Part shown: positions 1-12,400 of the stretch, piece after piece
How positions within the stretch are numbered: the stretch's first letter is position 1
Layout: the number at the start of each line of letters is the position of its first letter
Assembly: GCA_013397115.1 (NCBI GenBank)
Contig: VWZW01007673.1
Span: forward strand, 1,138,382 to 1,202,381
Direction of reading: 5' to 3'
Source of the DNA: Edolisoma coerulescens
Taxonomy: Eukaryota; Chordata; Aves; Passeriformes; Campephagidae
DNA length: 64,000 nt
Translations under genes and position numbers: made by a program
Notes under the pieces: generated by a model
What the model was told of the DNA's origin: nothing
What the model saw: only the letters and a program-made list of their open reading frames with translations
Databases searched by the model: none

Positions 1-175
1 TCCTGTAGTGCTGCCTGGGGTTGCTGTGACCCCAGTGCAGGACCCAGCACTTGGCCTTGTTGAACCTCATACAATTGGCCTTGGCCCTTTGATCCAGCCT
101 ACCCAGATCCCTCTGCAGAGCCTTCCTACCTCTAACAGATCATCACTCCCACCCAACGTGGTTGGAGAAAGAGTC
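1..175 (-). mobile_element. CR1 LINE fragment
   Basis: The text reads as the antisense of the CR1 reverse-transcriptase 3' region (cattgttgaacctcatacaa-like segment, then gatcccTCTGCAGAGCC). It aligns by eye with 11916-12060. The element continues beyond the left edge. Confidence 0.8.
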
Positions 176-3100
176 TGTCTATTAAACAGTCTAGTAGCTG
201 GAGTAACTCTAAATCCCTAAATTTAGACTCTTACGCTCACATTTCCAATTCAAGGCGATGTCCAAATGAAAATAGCTTGTTTAGGTTTCTTTTCTTTTTC
301 AGCTTGCTCTGATATGAATTATTTCTGATATCTGAAATATTACTTGTGAAAAAATAAAGCTGTTTCTCAGTTAAATATTTAATCTTTCAGAGCTTTCTCT
401 TTTTGTTGTAAAGGGGTTCGGTCAGCAACACTTCTACTTTGACTGTAATTTATCTTAAATATCTGAAATAATAACAACTTGAAGAACCAACTGTAGAAGA
501 CACGTTTTTTTCAGTACATCCTAGAAATTTGACATCTTCTCTTGATCTTCTGCAGTCTTGCAAAGCAGACTGTAAGCACTAGCAGATTTTAAGTGTACTG
601 GAGTCATATCAGATAAAATGAAAATCAAATCAGCAAATAGCAAGAGCTGTGAATGTGTGGAAAGCTGCTGTTAAAAACTATTCTTATGTCTTCCCTTGTT
701 GCCACGGTGAGTTGCTCCCATGTCTAAATGGGGAGATAAGGTGGATTTCAGTTGTCAAGTCTGCCAAGGCATAGAATGAAAGCAATTTCTTGTGTTTTAA
801 AGGAGGTAATAGCAGGTCTGCCTATGGCAGAAATGGTGATTGGTACCTCACTTCTTGGTTGACCTTGTATACACACTGTAAATTACACGCATAAACCAAA
901 GATAGTCAAGTTAATGAGCTCATAACAGGGTTGTATCACTTGCTTACTCACCCATTTGGACAACTTATCAGCCATGACTAGTGTGTCCTTGACTTCTCAA
1001 ACTGTGATTAGAATTCTCGGAAAGGAAATACTGATGTGTACTGTACTCTTTTCTAAGATGAGTGTGTCCTTCAGGAAAAATAAGAATCTTTAGTATCCAT
1101 AGGACCTAAAACAGGACACAAAGGAAAGAAAATGATGTGTAAATATGCTCAGTGACTTGTGACTTTTGTTAAATTCTTTTAAACTAGGGGCTTTGGGGGT
1201 GTGAGATTTTTGGTTTGGTTTGGGGTTGTTTGAGGTTTGTTTTGTGTTTGGGGTTTTTCTGGTAGGGGTGGCTTTTTGGTTTGGGTTTTTTTTTGTTTTA
1301 GGGGTTTGCTTGCTTTCCCCCCAGTTTTAAGTCCAGTAACTAGCATTGAGTATCTAGTTGAAACTTTTCTTTTTATCCAGAGTACCTGTGTTTGTTGCTA
1401 GCTCTGAAAATACTAAAGTTCTGAAATTACTGAGGGAAGGAATATGCACCTTTTATTTTATCAGTTTCAAAAATGTTGCACAGTAATTAATCTCTACCTC
1501 CCTTCAGGAAGTACTTCATGTGAACAGATCACAGAGGAAAGAGCTTCACAGAAATTTTAGGCAACTGGAAAGTTTTGCTCAGTTTTGCTTCTGACAGTTT
1601 ATTATGGAGAAGGCTCTCTAGGGCCAGTCACCTTTAAATAAAAAGCCAGTTTTCATGAAAATGTGATGTCATACTGTCATTGGAGAGAGATGTAAATTCT
1701 AATAGCCATCTCATGTGCCATTTCCATCACACTGTCCCAGCATCACCTGGGCTAGTCGAGGGCAAACCTGGAAATCCCTTGTTGAAAACCACTTATGTCC
1801 TTCACTTTGTAGTGCTGGGGTGTGAAATAACATGCTCAGAGCTCTCTGCTGGTTGGTGCCACATGCTTGCTTTCCCCAGGCAGAGCAGCACATGCTGTGG
1901 AAAATAGAAGTATTGTCACTGCTGCAGCAGTGCTCTTACTTTGTGCTGGTTTTGGCTCTAAATTTCTCTGTGTCTTGCAAGGATCTGAGCAACTGTAGAA
2001 ACCCCTTTCTTTGTCCTCTTTTTCATGGAAGAGAGCTCTTCAGAATCTCTTCTGAGCCCCATTATTGCTGACAGAGATTGTTTGCTTGATTGGTTTTGTC
2101 ATACAGCATCCTTGGTAAGGCAACCAAATGTTGATTTTACATCTTATTATGCAGTTTTTTCTTTGTTTAACTTGAATAAATGTTCATATGAACTGTTTTA
2201 ATGCATGTATAAACACAAATACGCAGGTCTTTGCTGCTGCTTGGAATACAGGAGGAAAAGGAACTTGGATTGAAATAGGAAAGACGAGAATGTGAGTCTC
2301 TGATGAACGCTTTCATTCCTGTAATACTTCTGTTCTTAGACCTCACCTCAGGATCTGAAATAATGCTGTACATGACCACATAAACTATTTTCTGTGCTGA
2401 GAAACCTGCAAAGGCAGGCAGGTGGGGAAAAAACCCACAAAACAAACAAACAAGAATAAAAAACCAAAGGACAAAAACCACAGAGGAGAGTAAGTGGAGA
2501 GGAGGTTTGGAATTTAACTCTAAAACAAACCAGAAATTAATGCCACTGTGCCACAGTCAAACATACGGCTCATGCTGTGCTTTTGGGGGTTCCCGTTCAT
2601 GATATACTGTGTTTTGTTTTAAAATGTGTAGGGGCTAACATAAAACTTGCCTTGCATAACCACTAGTGTGCTTTTATTACAGGATTTCTGCAAGCAAGAA
2701 TTCCCTTTTATAAACAGCTTGTGATACTTTTTATGTCTTTCATGTTACAAATGGAAGGTTTCAACTATTGTAAGCTTGAGATGGATGAGTAGTAGAAAAC
2801 TGAAGGTACCCACAAAGGCTAACTTTCTTCTATAAGCTACCTAGTCAAAATTAGTGTTTGTTTGGTTTATTAGTAATAGCTGCTAAGCATATTTTAGTGA
2901 ATCACAGAAGTACTGTTTGTGTGCTGTAGTGATATGTTTTTAGTAGATTAATTTTTATTAATCTTTGTGCAAAGCACAGCAAAGCAGTGGAGAAAGTGGT
3001 TGCAATTATGTAGTCACAGCTCTATCCTGTTTGGAGCTTTTCCTTTGATTTGCAAACCTGTCATTGAGCCTAAGGCAAAAATATGTAATTCAAATGCACC

Positions 3101-3571
3101 TGATACCTTTCCCCCTCTAAGCCCCCGAAACTTATCCACAATGCACGGTATTCAATTATCCACAATATAGTAATCAGAATGTTTTTTAATGAAATGGGTT
3201 GTTATGTTTCAGCATTGGAGGCAACTAAGTATAGGCATGAACTTCCTTAAAGAACATGTGGTTTTTACAGGAGCTATCTTGCTCACTAGAAGGAAATCTT
3301 ACATGGACTGTTAACATGAAATTAAGTGAGTCTTTCCTCTCACCTTCCATATAAATGAGTTCTCTGTATTTTTTTGCTTTAAAAGAGACCTAATGTTTGG
3401 AAACAAAGCAGACCGAAAGAAAGCAACTCTAATTTCTACTACAAATATATGATAAAAACTCAGGACTTTGTTTTACCAAACTCCACCTTCCAGTTTCCTG
3501 TGCCTTTAGCCTGACTACAGAGCTGAGTTGTGCTGAGGAAACTAAGGAATGGCTATAGGTTTTATTTGAAT
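176..3571. other. ELMOD1 intron 1, no gene seen
   Basis: This AT-rich sequence has no coding exon that I can support. It includes a GT-rich tract at 1187-1325 followed by a pyrimidine run ending in CAG. Confidence 0.6.
1187..1325. repeat. G/T-rich low-complexity tract
   Basis: Runs of T are mixed with GGG to GGGGG tracts (ggggctttgggggtgtg and onward) and the tract ends in ctttccccccag. Similar G/T or A/C simple tracts appear at 2431-2480, 12729-12815, 36900-36960 and 50660-50735. Confidence 0.7.
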
Positions 3572-3607
3572 CCTTCACAGATGCGGCGCAACTCACATCT
3601 GTGAAGG
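3572..3607. repeat. Perfect 12-bp inverted repeat (hairpin)
   Basis: CCTTCACAGATG at 3572-3583 is the exact reverse complement of CATCTGTGAAGG at 3596-3607, with a 12-base loop, cggcgcaactca, between. It lies in ELMOD1 intron 1. Confidence 0.85.
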
Positions 3608-3734
3608 TTGATATCAGATGTCTACTGGAAAACCAAAATGCTCAGTGTTAGCCTATGGGGTTTTCCAAGCCACTGTTAAAGGCTGCAGATGAAGGTATTG
3701 GTTGACTTTATCTGAGACTGATTCTTTGACATAT

Positions 3735-3872
3735 CCCAAGACCAGTTGGATGGGGTTTGGAGCAACTTGGTCAGGTGGAAGGTGTCTCTGCCCATGATGG
3801 GGGTTTGGAACAAGATGATCTTTAAGATCCCTTCCAGCCCAAATCATTCTGTGTTGATTCTATTATTCTGTT
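3735..3872 (+). mobile_element. CR1 LINE 3' end fragment
   Basis: The fragment carries the CR1 3' end hallmarks: GTTGGATGGGG, GGTGGAAGGTGTCTCTGCCC, GATGATCTTTAAGATCCCTT and a terminal ATTCTGTGTTGATTCTATT. It is a short 5'-truncated copy in the first intron. Confidence 0.9.
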
Positions 3873-4462
3873 TCTGACTGTTGGAAACTTAAAGAATGGC
3901 TGCTTGCCTGATGACGGCCTTGCCTTCTGGTACTTGGTGTTAACCTGCTGTGAAGCACAAATTAGCTCCTCACAGTAGTCTGTTCTGGCACTTGAACAGA
4001 TCTGATCTTGAGTCAGGGATGAGGGGGTACCCAAATACTTTGATGTCAGGACCTGAAACTTTTTTTTGTCTAAAACTTGATTCCATCATGGGAATCATTC
4101 CTCATTCTTTAGGTGTCAACTTGTATCTAAAATAGAGGCTTCTTGTTGCATAAAACCAAGGAGGTTTGCCTGCATGCAGGCATTTGGGAGTACTAAGTGA
4201 ATTAAGTGAAAGTCTGAAGATAAAGTGGATGCTTTTAAAGCATTTTAAATACTGATGTGGATGCTTTCCATTTAGACATAAAATGTCTTTAGTTCCCATA
4301 GCTTAATCCCCCTTCAAAGATGATTAAGCTGAAGGTAACATAAAGCAGATTAAACTCCTGTGTGGACATTAACACGCGTTAATTCATCTTCCTTTCCTTG
4401 AACATCCTTCTACACCATGCCCTTCAGGAAGTTTTTCGGAAGTGATGGAGCTCTTCAAGCTT

Positions 4463-4485
4463 TACATACATACATATACATATTT
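4463..4485. repeat. TACATA-type microsatellite
   Basis: A short run of tacatacatacatatacat repeats. Confidence 0.75.
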
Positions 4486-4721
4486 ACAACTGATTTGAGT
4501 ATCTGGAATTCAGTATTTTGAAATAATCACTGCAGCCTATTGAAAAGGATGATAGACTCTCCTAAGAAATAACTGTCCTTTGAAAGCATCAACAGCAGAA
4601 AATAATGGGCTAATGATGAATGTGCATGCACATAGGCTTAGAACATAATGGACCAAATTATTTGTGAATGTTTATTGGCAAGCTAGCATATCAAAGTTGT
4701 ATTGATGTTTTCCTATAATAT

Positions 4722-4980
4722 AATCACAGAATATGATCACAGAGAGGTTGAGATTGGAAGTCAAATGCGGCAGTCATCTAGTCCATCCCCCTGTTCTAGC
4801 AGAACCACCTGTAGCCAAGGACCATGCCCAAATGGCAATGTTCCTACTGTTAGTTCTTTGCAATTTGTCTTTAATGGGATAATGGGATGTGTTTCTGAAC
4901 CCAGGGACTGTGGATAGATCCACATGCACTCCAGGAGGTTGACAGATAGTTAGGTAATGTGGCAGGATCTGTGCCATCAT
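4722..4980 (-). mobile_element. Degenerate CR1 LINE fragment
   Basis: It starts with antisense tail remnants (aatcacagaat, atcacagagaggttgagatt), then the recurring segment cagtcatctagtcc with a C-rich stretch after it. It is old and indel-rich. Confidence 0.7.
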
Positions 4981-5155
4981 AGCCATAGAAACAAGAAAGA
5001 TAAATTATTTCCATATTAGTTGTTTCCCATTAAAATATGGGTTTGGGGTGTGTTATGTAATTGTGGCAACAATATGTGGGCTTTGGTAGCAGCTGTAATG
5101 CTAACCAAGTTTAAAATAGAGTGTTTCTCATGTACGCAGCCTCTTTCAGGCTTTT

Positions 5156-5640
5156 GTAGGATCCCAGTTGATTCTGGGAGGGACCTTAGCAGATCTCTGG
5201 TCCAACCTCCTTCTCACAGCAGGGTTAGCACTGAGGCCACGCTGGGCTGCTCAGGGCTTCTTCCAGTCAAGGATTAAAAAACTGAGGAAGGAGACTACAC
5301 AGCCTCTCTAGGCAACCTGTGCCACTACGACTGTCCTCGAGGGGAAAAAGCTTCTCTTCGCAAGGCTGATTATCTTGCGTTGTCCCTTGTCTACTTGCCC
5401 TGCAGCACTGTCAACAGCCCAGCTCTGTTTCCTTCAAGATTTCCCACAGGCACTGGGGGCTGCTGTTAGGTCTCCCTGAAGCTATCTCTACTTCAGGTGG
5501 AACAAGCCCATCTCTCCCAGCCTCTCCTCACAGGATGTGTGCTCCAGCCCTACCATCTCCACTGAAATACCTCCTGTTTGTCAAAGTCTGTCTTCTGTTT
5601 CTGGGGCTCAAAACTAGTTGCAGTAGCTAAATGAGGGCTT
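5156..5640 (-). mobile_element. CR1 LINE fragment
   Basis: The antisense CR1 text runs from gattctgggagggaccttag through acagcctctctaggcaacct and ccagcctctcctcacaggat to ctggggctcaaaactagttg. About 480 bp, 5'-truncated, diverged. Confidence 0.85.
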
Positions 5641-6291
5641 TCTTGGCTTACTGTCAGTTCTGTACTTTGAGAAATTGTGCAGCATCAGTCCTGTGTAACA
5701 GCTGATCTTGGGAAGAATTGGCAATCCTCAGGACAGCTTCTTAAACACTTTTTCTTCTGAAAGGGGAGAAGCTTTGATTGCCTTAATTTTCATTCTTGGG
5801 GACCTGATATGAATGCTATCAGGATGTCAAGTTTGTCAGGATAACCAACCACTCTGCTTGGAGCAGATGGTTGCTGAGGCAAAACTAAGCTGGGGTGTAA
5901 TGTCTTCTTGGATTCTCAGCATCCATTATATCAGGGTGAGCTCCTGCTCATGTAGTCCTGTTTCCCCAAAGCATTGGTAGAAACTATGCAGTCTTTTATG
6001 TTAAGACGACAAAGAGTTTTCTGTAAGGACTCTTTTGAAAACCCTGGAGTTTACTTATTCTGTGCTTCTAGTTGTGGTGCTTTCTGTGTGGGTTGTTTCG
6101 TTGGCTAATATTAAAAAGTGCAATTTAACATTTACTGGCATAAATGTTTGTAGTGTGTTTGCTGCCTTTGCTCTAAAGGGGCCCTTAGGAAATGGGAATT
6201 TGGGGTGAGGAAGTACTTTCTGTTTGGGTGGTGAACATGTTGAAACAAACTCTGCTCCAGACTCTTATTTTCAGGCTTCTTCTTTTGCCAG
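5641..6291. other. ELMOD1 intron 1, 3' part
   Basis: No repeat or gene is recognised here. The stretch ends in the splice acceptor for the first in-window exon. Confidence 0.6.
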
Positions 6292-6437
6292 GATGTTTGT
6301 CCAGGTGTGCCTGTACTTCTACTGCAAATGCTTGTGGCGCTGTCTGAAATTCGTGGTCAGGAAACTAACAGGTCAATGTGAATTGCAAAGGATCTGTTAC
6401 AATACCAAACCTGGAGCTGCCAGAACTATGAAAATAG
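6292..6437 (+). CDS. ELMOD1: ELMOD1 coding exon 2 (first in window)
   Basis: The acceptor is tcttttgccag before G-ATG. The exon encodes residues 7-54, beginning MFVQVCLYFYCKCLWRC and including the LTGQCELQRICYNTKPGAART segment. It ends after one base of the next codon, at donor GGTAACT. The human protein begins MKHFLR before the matching methionine, so the leading G is probably the last base of that arginine codon. I searched bases 1-6291 for a matching start exon and found none. Confidence 0.95.
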
Positions 6438-9400
6438 GTAACTGCAAAATATTTCATTCTGCATGCCTTTGTAACTTTCTGCATGTGCTAAAAATAGTAT
6501 GACATTGTTATCAGAACTAACTTGTTAAATGGATCCAATGGTAAACATGCGTGTCTGACATGATGCTTTCAAATACTGTTCCCTTACAGAGGCATCCCTA
6601 AAAGGTTCAAAAAGTAAGGTGAGTGAAAGATCTCATTATTCACCTTTTCTATTGTATCCTGTGCTGTTGGTTTGTTCAGTCTGCTCTTTGCTCACCCCAA
6701 AAAATCACTTTAAGATTTGACATGATTTTACATTAAAACCATTTTCCACTGAAGAGGGTCTTGTGTCTGCAATAGCGGTTGTCTTGCAAAGCTGGGTAGA
6801 GTGTTCTGTGTTCCAGGGACAGGCCCACTGTGGCAATGATGGCATCAGGGGAACAATTTGCCATGGTGGAGGTGATGAGAGTGAAGTGTTCTAATTTAGG
6901 GTTCTTGGCTTGATTCCTCATCCTGACTTAGAATATCTGTAATCTGCAGTCAGTCACTTGCAAACTTAGAAGAAGAAAGTCTGTTTTTTTGTCTGGAAAG
7001 CAACTTTCCCAACTTTGTTCCCTCCTTTCCTTTTAAATACATTAATGGAGAAAAGCCTCTTTCACTTCATCCTTTTACTGTACTAGTGGTTTTGCTAACC
7101 TAAGTTCTCCTCTAAGGCATTTGTGTATATGTTAAAGAGCATCCTTCAGCCTTTAAATTCTGTCACAAGGGTCAGTGATGTTAAAAAGCTTACCTCAGCA
7201 TTAGCAAAAATGATGTCATGGAGCTCTTAGTTCAGCATAGTACTTCCAAATGTATTTCTAGAGCAAACACAAAGGCAGAATCTTAAAAGCTTGCATTTAA
7301 GCAATTGTGTAGGTTTGAGACAAAGCACAAGAAAGTTGAACCTCTTAAATTTTCATATGGCATGTTGGTTTTTGAATACTGAACTTCCAGGGACATTTCT
7401 ACAAATAGCAATTATGTGTGAAAGAAAGGAAATAATGTTTTGCTGTGTTACTGCAGCATGTTGGGAGAGGGAATATCAAATGAAGGCTAGCAATTCCACT
7501 GTAATTAGGTAGATGATCTGAAGCTGCTTCTTAATCTGCACTGAGGCCTTTGATCATCTTCATTGACAGCCGCCACAGAAATGTGATAAGCTGACTACAA
7601 GGGTGAAGGGACTCGAGTTCTTACAGGGCAAGTGCTCTGAAACGAGTCAGTAGGGTTGAATAGTTTGGAAAGATATGCACATGTGTTGAGTTGGGTCTTC
7701 TGAGCTCTTAATGTAGAAGCTTTGGGGTATCAAATTTACCATTGTTAACTTCTGTTGAGTAATAGCTTCTACAGGAATTAATATGTGTTTAAAACCTCTT
7801 TTTAGCGGCTGCAAACATCAGTAAATGTTCACCCTGATGCTATTGAAAAAACGATAGATGACATCATGGAGCTGAAAAGGATTAATCCAGATATAAATCC
7901 ACAGTAAGTTCATAGTTTCATTACAGAGCAAGTGGGAATTACTGATTTCCTCAGTAATGCTGAGTGCCTGGGTCCATGGAGAACTGGTTCTCCATAGTTA
8001 TTGTGGCACACAACTTGAAGATGAATTCTGTCTGTCAGCATAAAATTCTAATTTAAGCTTTGCTGTCAAAAAACTGATGTGAAAATGAATGCTCTTTTAT
8101 GGTGACTTAATAGGCAAATCCTGAGTCTTCTGTTTGTCTTAGTATATTGTTGATGCATAGATTTATGGCGGTCACTTCCCCGGGGATAAAATACCACCAA
8201 ACCAGGGGTACTGGCAGGGACAGTGATGGCTTCTTAGAAAGGCTGTATGTGGCCTTTTGAGTAGGGAAGAAATCATCCTGTTTTAGCTGATACAAACATA
8301 TACTGGTTTGCATTTTGAAACTGCCTTTAATTATCCAAATAGAAGTTTTCATGATAAAACATAACTGATATATATTATTGTAAGAAGAGATTGACAGCCA
8401 ACTATTAAATTTACGAGTGTGTATTTCAAGTGTTTGTGATAACACTTTTGTGGTTGCCTTACCTCTCAGTTCCTAGCTTAAGGCACAAGATGTCTAGGCC
8501 AGGAGTCAGTAGGAGGTAAGTTGAGAGCTGTGTTATCCAGGTGATCAATCTGAGGTTCACTCCTCTTCCCAAGCTTGAAGTTGATATACATAATTAAAAA
8601 TGGGCATCCATTAATTGGTGGCTGCTTTTCTTTAAGTGGTCAGCAGCATCAATAGTTAAGGTGGTCCCAAGGTCTTGCTGCAAGAACAAAGCCCAAAAGC
8701 TAAGTTGGAAAAGTATAAATTTTTTTGTCTCATTGCAGGAATCTCCCTCTCAGCTCTCCCCCCCAGTAAAAAGGCCAGTAACTGAGTAGTCTTAAAATGA
8801 GTCTTCACTTATCAGAAAGGAAATAGAGTACACTGTGCATCTCTCTGACTTGAGAGACAGCTGTTGTGATGGTGACCACAGTCCCAAGAATTGAAGAAAT
8901 GGTGACCCAACCATTAAAGAAGGGAAGAAAGTAAGAGAAACAAAAGAAAGAGAACCCCTCATTCTCATGGGTGAGAAACCCTGTGAATTTTTTCTGGAAA
9001 TGAGCACAGAGCTTTTCCAGAGGTGTCCCTTGACCCTGCCCACATGCTCTTGAAAGGGAGGGTGATGAAAGACCAGCTGCTTCAAGTGGATGTGAGGCTT
9101 TTCTGAGAGGCTGCCATCTGAGGAGGGTGTCACAGCACTGGTACTCTTGTGTTACACAGGATGCTGATAGCTGAAATACAGAAAAAAACCAGCAACGGCA
9201 AAATTAGTGAAGGTGACATATGAGGAAAAACTGCAGGATGTAAATGTGCACAGCTCAGAGCCTGGACTGTAGACATCAGTAACTGCAATGTTTAGCAATC
9301 AGGATGATCCAAATACTAGCTTAGTGTTGGACCCTTGGGAAACTGGATGGAATGATCTCAGGAGAAAACAATAAATCAATTATTATTTTGTATGACACCA

Positions 9401-12400
9401 GAGATCACTCTCTGATTCTCCTCATGTCATGCCTTTGGCCTCTGAAGAAATGTTGTGCTTCAGAAGAGAGAGAGAGCAGAGGTGCAAATGGCTTCTCCTT
9501 GCTTGAAATCAGGACCCCATACTTTAGGTTACATTTTGAGCGATCTCGTTCTTTCAGTACATGAAGGCAGCCTACAAGAGAGATGGAGAGGGACTTTTAA
9601 AAGAGCCTGTAGTGACAGGATAAGAGGGAATTGATTCAAATTGAAAAAGTAGGTTTAGATTAGATGTTAGGAAGAAATTCTTTACAGTGAGGATGGTGAA
9701 GCTGTGGATGCCCCATCCCTGGAAGCGTTCAAGGCCAGGTTAAGTGGGGCTCTGAACAACCTGGTCTAGTGGAAGGTGTCCCTGCTCATGGGAGAGGGGT
9801 TAGGACTAGACAATCTTTAAGATCCCTTCCAACCCAAACCATTCTGTGATTCTACAATAATATTTTTTTTAAGAATACCACCACAAAGGGAAAAAAAAAG
9901 CCCCAAACAACCCAAAGAAAAAATCATCTGAATTATCTTTTTTTGATCCAGGTGGTGTTCATATGCTTAGCACAAGACAAATGCTTAATTGTTTTTAGAC
10001 TAGAACCCTTGCAATATTTTACTGCATTTGAGTCTTTCATTCCCTTTCCCCCTTGCACTCCCTCCAGTCTGGTAAAATATCTTTTTAAAACAGTGAGGAA
10101 TGGGGGCCTGAAATGTGCAAGATGATGTCACATACATAGATACACACACTGCCACTAAATCAGTCCTTATGTTAAATTAATCATATTTCTGCAAAATTTT
10201 AGACATCTGCACTGAAGTTTTACATGTGAGCCATTTATTTTATGCTGAAGTTTTCTGCAGAAATTGGAGCAAAAGCAGGTCAGCTGTTTCTTTAGACACA
10301 ATTAAGGAAAATCCAATGCCTTGCCTTCGCTTGAACATAAAAAACCTGCATCCAAATGGTCTTGTTTAGAAGCTCTGGCCTTGTGTTGAATGGCAAAGAC
10401 TTGAAATGTCCTGGGGTAAGGACAAGGGGACACGTGTCATACTGTATGTGTTTCTGCAAATCTGTATGCAGTCATTTTTGTTAATGTGGCATCTTTGCAG
10501 AGCTGAGCTAGCATCCCAGGGGTGCCTGCCCTGGGCTGCTCTTGAAGGCTGTGTGATCTGAAGAGGAGGAAGTGGCCCACAGTAATTTTCATTTATCAAT
10601 GCCTCTCAGATAAGTGTGTGTATTTAGCGGTAGGAGCAAGCAGGTTGAATAACCTGGTGGTGACGTGCAGTCTACACTAACTATGGAAGCAGAGGTAGGA
10701 TCACAGAAAGGCTTGGGTTGGTAGGGAACTTAACAGTCATCTAGTTCTCCTGCTCCAGTTTCGGACTTGCCTCCATCTGGTGGAGCACCTGGAGCTGAGT
10801 ACAGTGGGAGTACAAGCCCAGGTACGTTGCTCCTGTGCTCTGAGAACTGCCACAGCCAACACAAGGATGACAAGGAGGAGGTGTGGGACACCAGCAGCTC
10901 ACCCACATCCTGTGTTTGGCAAGAACAACAAAGCCTTAATGAAAAGGAAAGTGGGGAATCTAATTCAACTCCCATCCCCTCATCCAAATAACGTTGCATG
11001 GAGCTTTTGACTGCCTTTAGATAAAGTGCAAAAATGGTTTACTTTGAATGTGTTGTGCACCTTGGATCTTAAAAACACTTTGTTTTTTAATATAAAATTG
11101 CTTGGCTTTGCCACAACCTGTGTTTTGCTGCTCTAAACTATTCTGAGGCTATAGAAAAGTTAAAAACATTATGGCTGTGATTTAGTGATACTCTACAGCA
11201 ATTCACAGTCTGTCAGGCTTTTCAGCTTTCTTTGAAAAACAGCCCTTCTATAAAATCAGAGGCTATAGCTAGTGAAGTGTGTTTAAAAAAAAAGAAAAAA
11301 CACCAAAAAAACCCAAACAGCAAAGGATGGAAAATGCTGTGCAGCTTTTTCTGTCTGAAAGGGTTATAGCCTCAAATGGGATAAAATAGCAGCGTGAGAA
11401 ATGGACTAATGCTGACATCTCTGATTCTATAGATTAACCGTAGAAGCATTTAGGTTAGAAAAGGTTTGAAATCCTCAAGTCCAACAGTTAACCCAGCACT
11501 GCCAAATCCACCGCTAATCCATGTCCATAAGTGCCACATCTACACACCTTTTAATTACCTCCAGGGATGATGACTACTACTTCCCTAGGCAGCCTGTTTC
11601 AGGGCTTGACAAACCTTTTAGTGAAGAAATTCTCCCTAATATCCAATTTAACATTCTTCTGGGGCAACCTGAGGCCATTTCCTCTTGTTATGTCATTTAT
11701 TACTTATGAGAAGAGGTCGACCCCCACCTGGCTACACCCTTCTTTCAGGTGGGTGTAGAGAGTGATAAGGTCCCCCCTGAGTCTCCTTTTCTCCAGGCTC
11801 ACCCCAAGCTCACCCCAAGCTCCCTCAGCTGCTCCTCACAGGACTTGTGCTCCAGACCCTTCCCCAGCTCCGTTGCCCTTCTCTGGACACGCTCCAGCCC
11901 CTCAATGTCTTCCTTGTAGTGGGGGGCCCAGTGCTTTGACTTGTTGAATCTTATACAATTGGCCTTGGTCCATGGATCCAACCTGTCCGGATCCCTCTGC
12001 AGATCCTGTCCTGCCCTCCAGCAGACCAACGCTCTTGCCCAACTTGGTATCAGCTGTAAACTGACTGAGGATGCACTTGGTCCTCTCATCCAGATCTTTG
12101 ATAAAGATATTAAACAGAATTGGTCCCAAAATGATCCCTGGGGAACACCACTTGTGACCGGCCCCCAGCTGGATGTAATGCCATTCCCCACCACTCTCTG
12201 GGCTTGGTCATCCAGCCAATGTTTCACCCTCTGAACAGTGCACCCACCCAAGCCACGAGCAGCCAGCTTCTCCAGCAGAGGAAAGCAGTGTCAAAGGCCT
12301 TAGTAAAGTTCATGTAGACAACATCCACATCCTTTCCCTCATCCACTAGGCAGGTCACCTTGCCACAGAAGGAGAAGGATTTAGACAAGCAGGACCTGCC

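Noticed and set aside
1300..1340. Strong-looking splice acceptor (ctttccccccag) in ELMOD1 intron 1
   Set aside because: No coding sequence matching ELMOD1 follows and no donor fits; likely the end of a simple G/T-C tract.
1..6291. Search for the ELMOD1 start exon (MKHFLR)
   Set aside because: ATGAA occurrences were checked (for example near 775, 2302, 3317), and none gives the expected residues with a phase-2 donor. The exon is probably outside the window.
8792..9133. 113-codon minus-strand frame in ELMOD1 intron 4
   Set aside because: No known motif, antisense in an intron, no splice context.
11799..12251. 150-codon minus-strand frame resembling a protein
   Set aside because: It is a fragment of CR1 reverse transcriptase, not a host gene.
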